From: Deltaproteobacteria bacterium
GTDB lineage: Bacteria; Desulfobacterota; GWC2-55-46
Direction of reading: 5' to 3'
Assembly: GCA_016182705.1 (NCBI GenBank)
Contig: JACPGA010000184.1
Location: forward strand, 1 to 6,892
Length of the DNA stretch: 6,892 nt
A program made the position numbers and the translations under genes. Under the pieces are notes generated by a model that was given only the letters and a program-made list of their open reading frames with translations, did no database searches and was not told the origin of the DNA. Numbering within the stretch: position 1 is the stretch's first letter; each line of letters starts with the position of its first letter. Shown in pieces: positions 5,049 to 6,892 of this stretch.

Positions 5049-6346
5049 CAGGCAACCCCCAGCGCTCTCAGGAAATCCTGAGCTTTGAGTATAGTCTCGT
5101 CGTATTCGTCTTCCGGCACGGAGTCGGCGACGATCCCACCGCCGACCCTCAAACTGAGACGGCCGTCCTTGTACACGGCCGTCCTTATGGCAACTGAAAT
5201 CTCAGAACCGCCGGAGTGGTCGAACCAGCCGATGCCTCCGGTATATATCGATCGGGCCGAATTTTCGATCTCGTCTATTATCTGCATGGCCCGCACCTTC
5301 GGTGCCCCTGTTATTGAGCCGCCCGGAAACAGGGCCCTCAAAACCATTGGTGAATCTATTGACGGCGTGAGCCGTCCTCTTACGGTTGAGACCATGTGAT
5401 GAAGATGCGGGTAGGTCACTACTTCTTCGAACGAAGAGACCTCGACGGAGCCGGGCAGGCATACCTTGCCCAGGTCGCTTCTTTCGAGGTCGACTATCAT
5501 GACGTGCTCGGCCCTCTCCTTGCGGCTGGCGCGGAGCTCTTCTATAAACGCGTTATCCTCTTTTGAATCATGCCCGCGCTTTCTTGTGCCCTTGATGGGG
5601 CAGGTCTCGGCAAGGGCGTCCTCGACCCTCAAGAGGCACTCCGGAGAGTTGGAGATTATCTGGAAGCTGCCGAAGTCAAGATACGAGCTCAAGGGCGCGG
5701 GGTGCGTCTCGAGGAGCTTCATGTAAAGGGCAAACGGGTTTCCTTCCCACTGAATCGAAAGCTTGTGCGAAAGGTTTATCTGATAGATGTCGCCTGAGGC
5801 GATATACTCCTTGGCCTTCATGACAGAGGCAATGTATTCTTCTTTTGAGGTGTCCGATGAAAAACTTTTTGCCTTCGGTATGACGGGTGTTTCAAAAGCT
5901 GGCGCGTCCTCAAGCAATTCTTTGAAAGCCGCTATCCTCTCCGGTGTCGCAGAACGGGAGGCCAGGTATCCCTTGCGCTCATGGTGGTCGTAGACGAATA
6001 CCGGGTCGTAGAAGCCTGCAATGAAAAGCGGGATATGTGGGCCGTCTTTTTTCCTGAATGACAGGCCAGGCTCGATAAGCCCCTTGAGGTCGTAAGAGAA
6101 GTACGCGACAGCCCCCGAGGTGAAGGGGAACGGGCCTTTTTCGGCCTTGCTTTCAGCAAGCGCCCTGGAGAGAGCCTCGAACGGGTCTGACTTATCCATG
6201 CCCAATGTCGAAAGCGGCCCGGCCCCGGCGTAGGAATATCGCCTGCCAGTGCCAGCGCTGCCTGAAAACAGAAAGGGGCGGCCCAGTTTTTTAAGGGCCA
6301 GGAAAGCGGCTTCCGGCGTTATGCCTTGTATTGGTTCAATGCGCAT
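5048..6346 (-). CDS. pabB: Aminodeoxychorismate synthase component I
   Basis: PabB, with ammonia from a PabA/TrpG glutaminase subunit, converts chorismate to 4-amino-4-deoxychorismate in folate synthesis. The 432-residue protein spans the whole family. The N-terminal domain (about 1-150) has SYAGAGPLSTL and GAVAYFSYDLKGLIE. The catalytic chorismate-binding domain has SGDIYQINLSHKL (184-196), ISNSPECLLR, PIKGT (250-254), DLERSDLG (286-293), PGGSITGAPK (341-350) and GGGIVADS (402-409). Lys252 in PIKGT is the residue that marks PabB, where TrpE anthranilate synthases have Ala, and it decides the call. The start MRIEPIQGITP at 6346 gives a normal length; the frame stays open for another 108 codons upstream, but that stretch is antisense to ispG and has no family match. 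There is no ribosome binding site. It is followed directly by pabC. No glutaminase partner lies in the window. Confidence 0.95.
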   Translation of the reverse strand: MRIEPIQGITPEAAFLALKKLGRPFLFSGSAGTGRRYSYAGAGPLSTLGMDKSDPFEALSRALAESKAEKGPFPFTSGAVAYFSYDLKGLIEPGLSFRKKDGPHIPLFIAGFYDPVFVYDHHERKGYLASRSATPERIAAFKELLEDAPAFETPVIPKAKSFSSDTSKEEYIASVMKAKEYIASGDIYQINLSHKLSIQWEGNPFALYMKLLETHPAPLSSYLDFGSFQIISNSPECLLRVEDALAETCPIKGTRKRGHDSKEDNAFIEELRASRKERAEHVMIVDLERSDLGKVCLPGSVEVSSFEEVVTYPHLHHMVSTVRGRLTPSIDSPMVLRALFPGGSITGAPKVRAMQIIDEIENSARSIYTGGIGWFDHSGGSEISVAIRTAVYKDGRLSLRVGGGIVADSVPEDEYDETILKAQDFLRALGVA

Positions 6347-6357
6347 GAAAAGGAAGG

Positions 6358-6384
6358 ATAATACGCTTTCGTGCCTCTGGTCAA
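6358..6384 (-). promoter_or_regulatory. Candidate promoter of pabB-pabC, near-leaderless
   Basis: On the minus strand, TTGACC (6384-6379) is followed after 15 bp by TATTAT (6363-6358). The spacer is short by two bases. The -10 box ends 11 nt before the pabB ATG, so the leader would be only about 4-5 nt, and the bases before the ATG are pyrimidine-rich with no Shine-Dalgarno. It shares the 81-bp divergent region with the ispG promoter. Confidence 0.45.
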
Positions 6385-6391
6385 GTATGTG

Positions 6392-6420
6392 GTGAAAATC
6401 CCATCCTGTTATAGTATATT
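6392..6420 (+). promoter_or_regulatory. Candidate promoter of ispG, predicted leaderless
   Basis: GTGAAA (6392-6397, four of six matches to TTGACA) and TATATT (6415-6420) are spaced by 17 bp. The -10 box ends seven bases before the ispG ATG at 6428, so transcription would begin about at the start codon. No ribosome binding site precedes the ATG. An overlapping TATAGT (6410-6415) lacks a fitting -35. Confidence 0.45.
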
Positions 6421-6427
6421 TCCCTGT

Positions 6428-6892
6428 ATGAAAAGAAAAACAAGACAACTGAATATAGGCGGCGTGAAGGTGGGTGGCGGTGCGCCCGTAACCGTGCAGT
6501 CGATGACGAACACGAATACCAGTGACGTTGCCGCCACCGTTGCCCAGATAAACGCACTTATTGAGGCGGGCTGCGAGATAGCGCGAGTAGCTGTTCCGGA
6601 CATTGACTCGGCGAACGCCGTAGGGGAGATAAAAAAAGCGATAGCCATCCCCCTTGTCGCTGATATCCATTTCGACTGGAGGCTCGCGATCGCCTGTCTC
6701 GATGGTGGCGTAGACTGCCTGAGGATAAACCCCGGCAACATAGGGGACAGGGACAGGATAAGGCAGGTCGTAAAGGGCGCGGCCGCCCAGGGAGTGCCCA
6801 TAAGGATAGGGGTTAACGCTGGTTCATTAGAGAAGGACATACTCGCCCGCTACGGACACCCTACGCCTGAGGCGCTTGTGGAAAGCGCGATG
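6428..6892 (+). CDS. ispG: 4-hydroxy-3-methylbut-2-en-1-yl diphosphate synthase, N-terminal part (3' end outside window)
   Basis: IspG (GcpE) is a [4Fe-4S] enzyme that reductively converts methylerythritol cyclodiphosphate to HMBPP, the next-to-last step of the MEP isoprenoid pathway. The 155 codons present cover the start of the TIM-barrel domain: KTRQLNIGGVKVGGGAPVTV with QSMTNTNT, ATVAQINALIEAGCEIARVAVPD, ADIHFDWRLA, LRINPGNIGD and IRIGVNAGSLEKD. All are strong family signatures, and the short K-G-rich opening resembles deltaproteobacterial IspG. The frame is open to the window edge. The iron-sulfur cysteines lie in the C-terminal domain, outside the window, so completeness cannot be judged. 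The start codon has no Shine-Dalgarno, but it matches the usual family start and no alternative lies upstream. The gene is divergent from pabB, 81 bp apart. Confidence 0.97.
   Translation, partial: MKRKTRQLNIGGVKVGGGAPVTVQSMTNTNTSDVAATVAQINALIEAGCEIARVAVPDIDSANAVGEIKKAIAIPLVADIHFDWRLAIACLDGGVDCLRINPGNIGDRDRIRQVVKGAAAQGVPIRIGVNAGSLEKDILARYGHPTPEALVESAM

Noticed and set aside
6347..6670. Upstream extension of the pabB frame by 108 codons
   Set aside because: The extension is antisense to ispG, matches nothing in the PabB family, and the MRIEP start gives the normal PabB length.

Overview
The window is an ordinary chromosomal block of about 54% G+C (estimated by eye) from a diderm (Gram-negative) bacterium. 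The order rpsD-rpoA-rplQ, the IspG and RpoA sequences, heavy use of AGG for Arg and ATA for Ile, and an outer-membrane-type lipoprotein suggest a deltaproteobacterial or Nitrospirota-like lineage. That placement is an inference of moderate-to-low confidence. I see no mobile element, CRISPR array, tRNA or rRNA.

Layout. (1) 1-2034, plus strand: the tail of the alpha ribosomal-protein operon, with the C-terminal end of rpsD (S4), rpoA, and rplQ (L17) carrying a long Lys/Ala/Pro-rich C-terminal tail, closed by a strong intrinsic terminator. (2) 2134-2569, plus strand: a stand-alone HU-type nucleoid protein gene with a near-consensus promoter, a dyad over its -35 box and a roughly 100-nt leader that could fold over its ribosome binding site. 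(3) 2579-2923, minus strand: a small BamE/SmpA-like lipoprotein, convergent with HU; a hairpin joins the two stop codons. (4) 3095-4145, minus strand: a GAF-GGDEF diguanylate cyclase gene interrupted by a frameshift in the GAF domain. (5) 4177-6346, minus strand: pabB and pabC, overlapping by one base, for p-aminobenzoate synthesis from chorismate (folate pathway); pabC is also interrupted by a frameshift. (6) 6428-6892, plus strand: the N-terminal part of ispG (MEP isoprenoid pathway), divergent from pabB and cut by the window end.

The two observations most worth following are these. First, pabC and the neighbouring cyclase gene each appear to have lost about 23-28 bp within a conserved domain, shifting the frame, and both losses can be explained by deletion between very short direct repeats. 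They are either real twin lesions or a shared assembly artefact. Second, the genes that begin the minus-strand and ispG units (GAF-GGDEF, pabB, ispG) lack a Shine-Dalgarno sequence and have a good -10 box only 6-11 nt before the ATG, the geometry of leaderless or near-leaderless mRNAs. rpoA, rplQ, HU and the lipoprotein gene have ordinary ribosome binding sites. I did not find a clearly new multi-gene system here.
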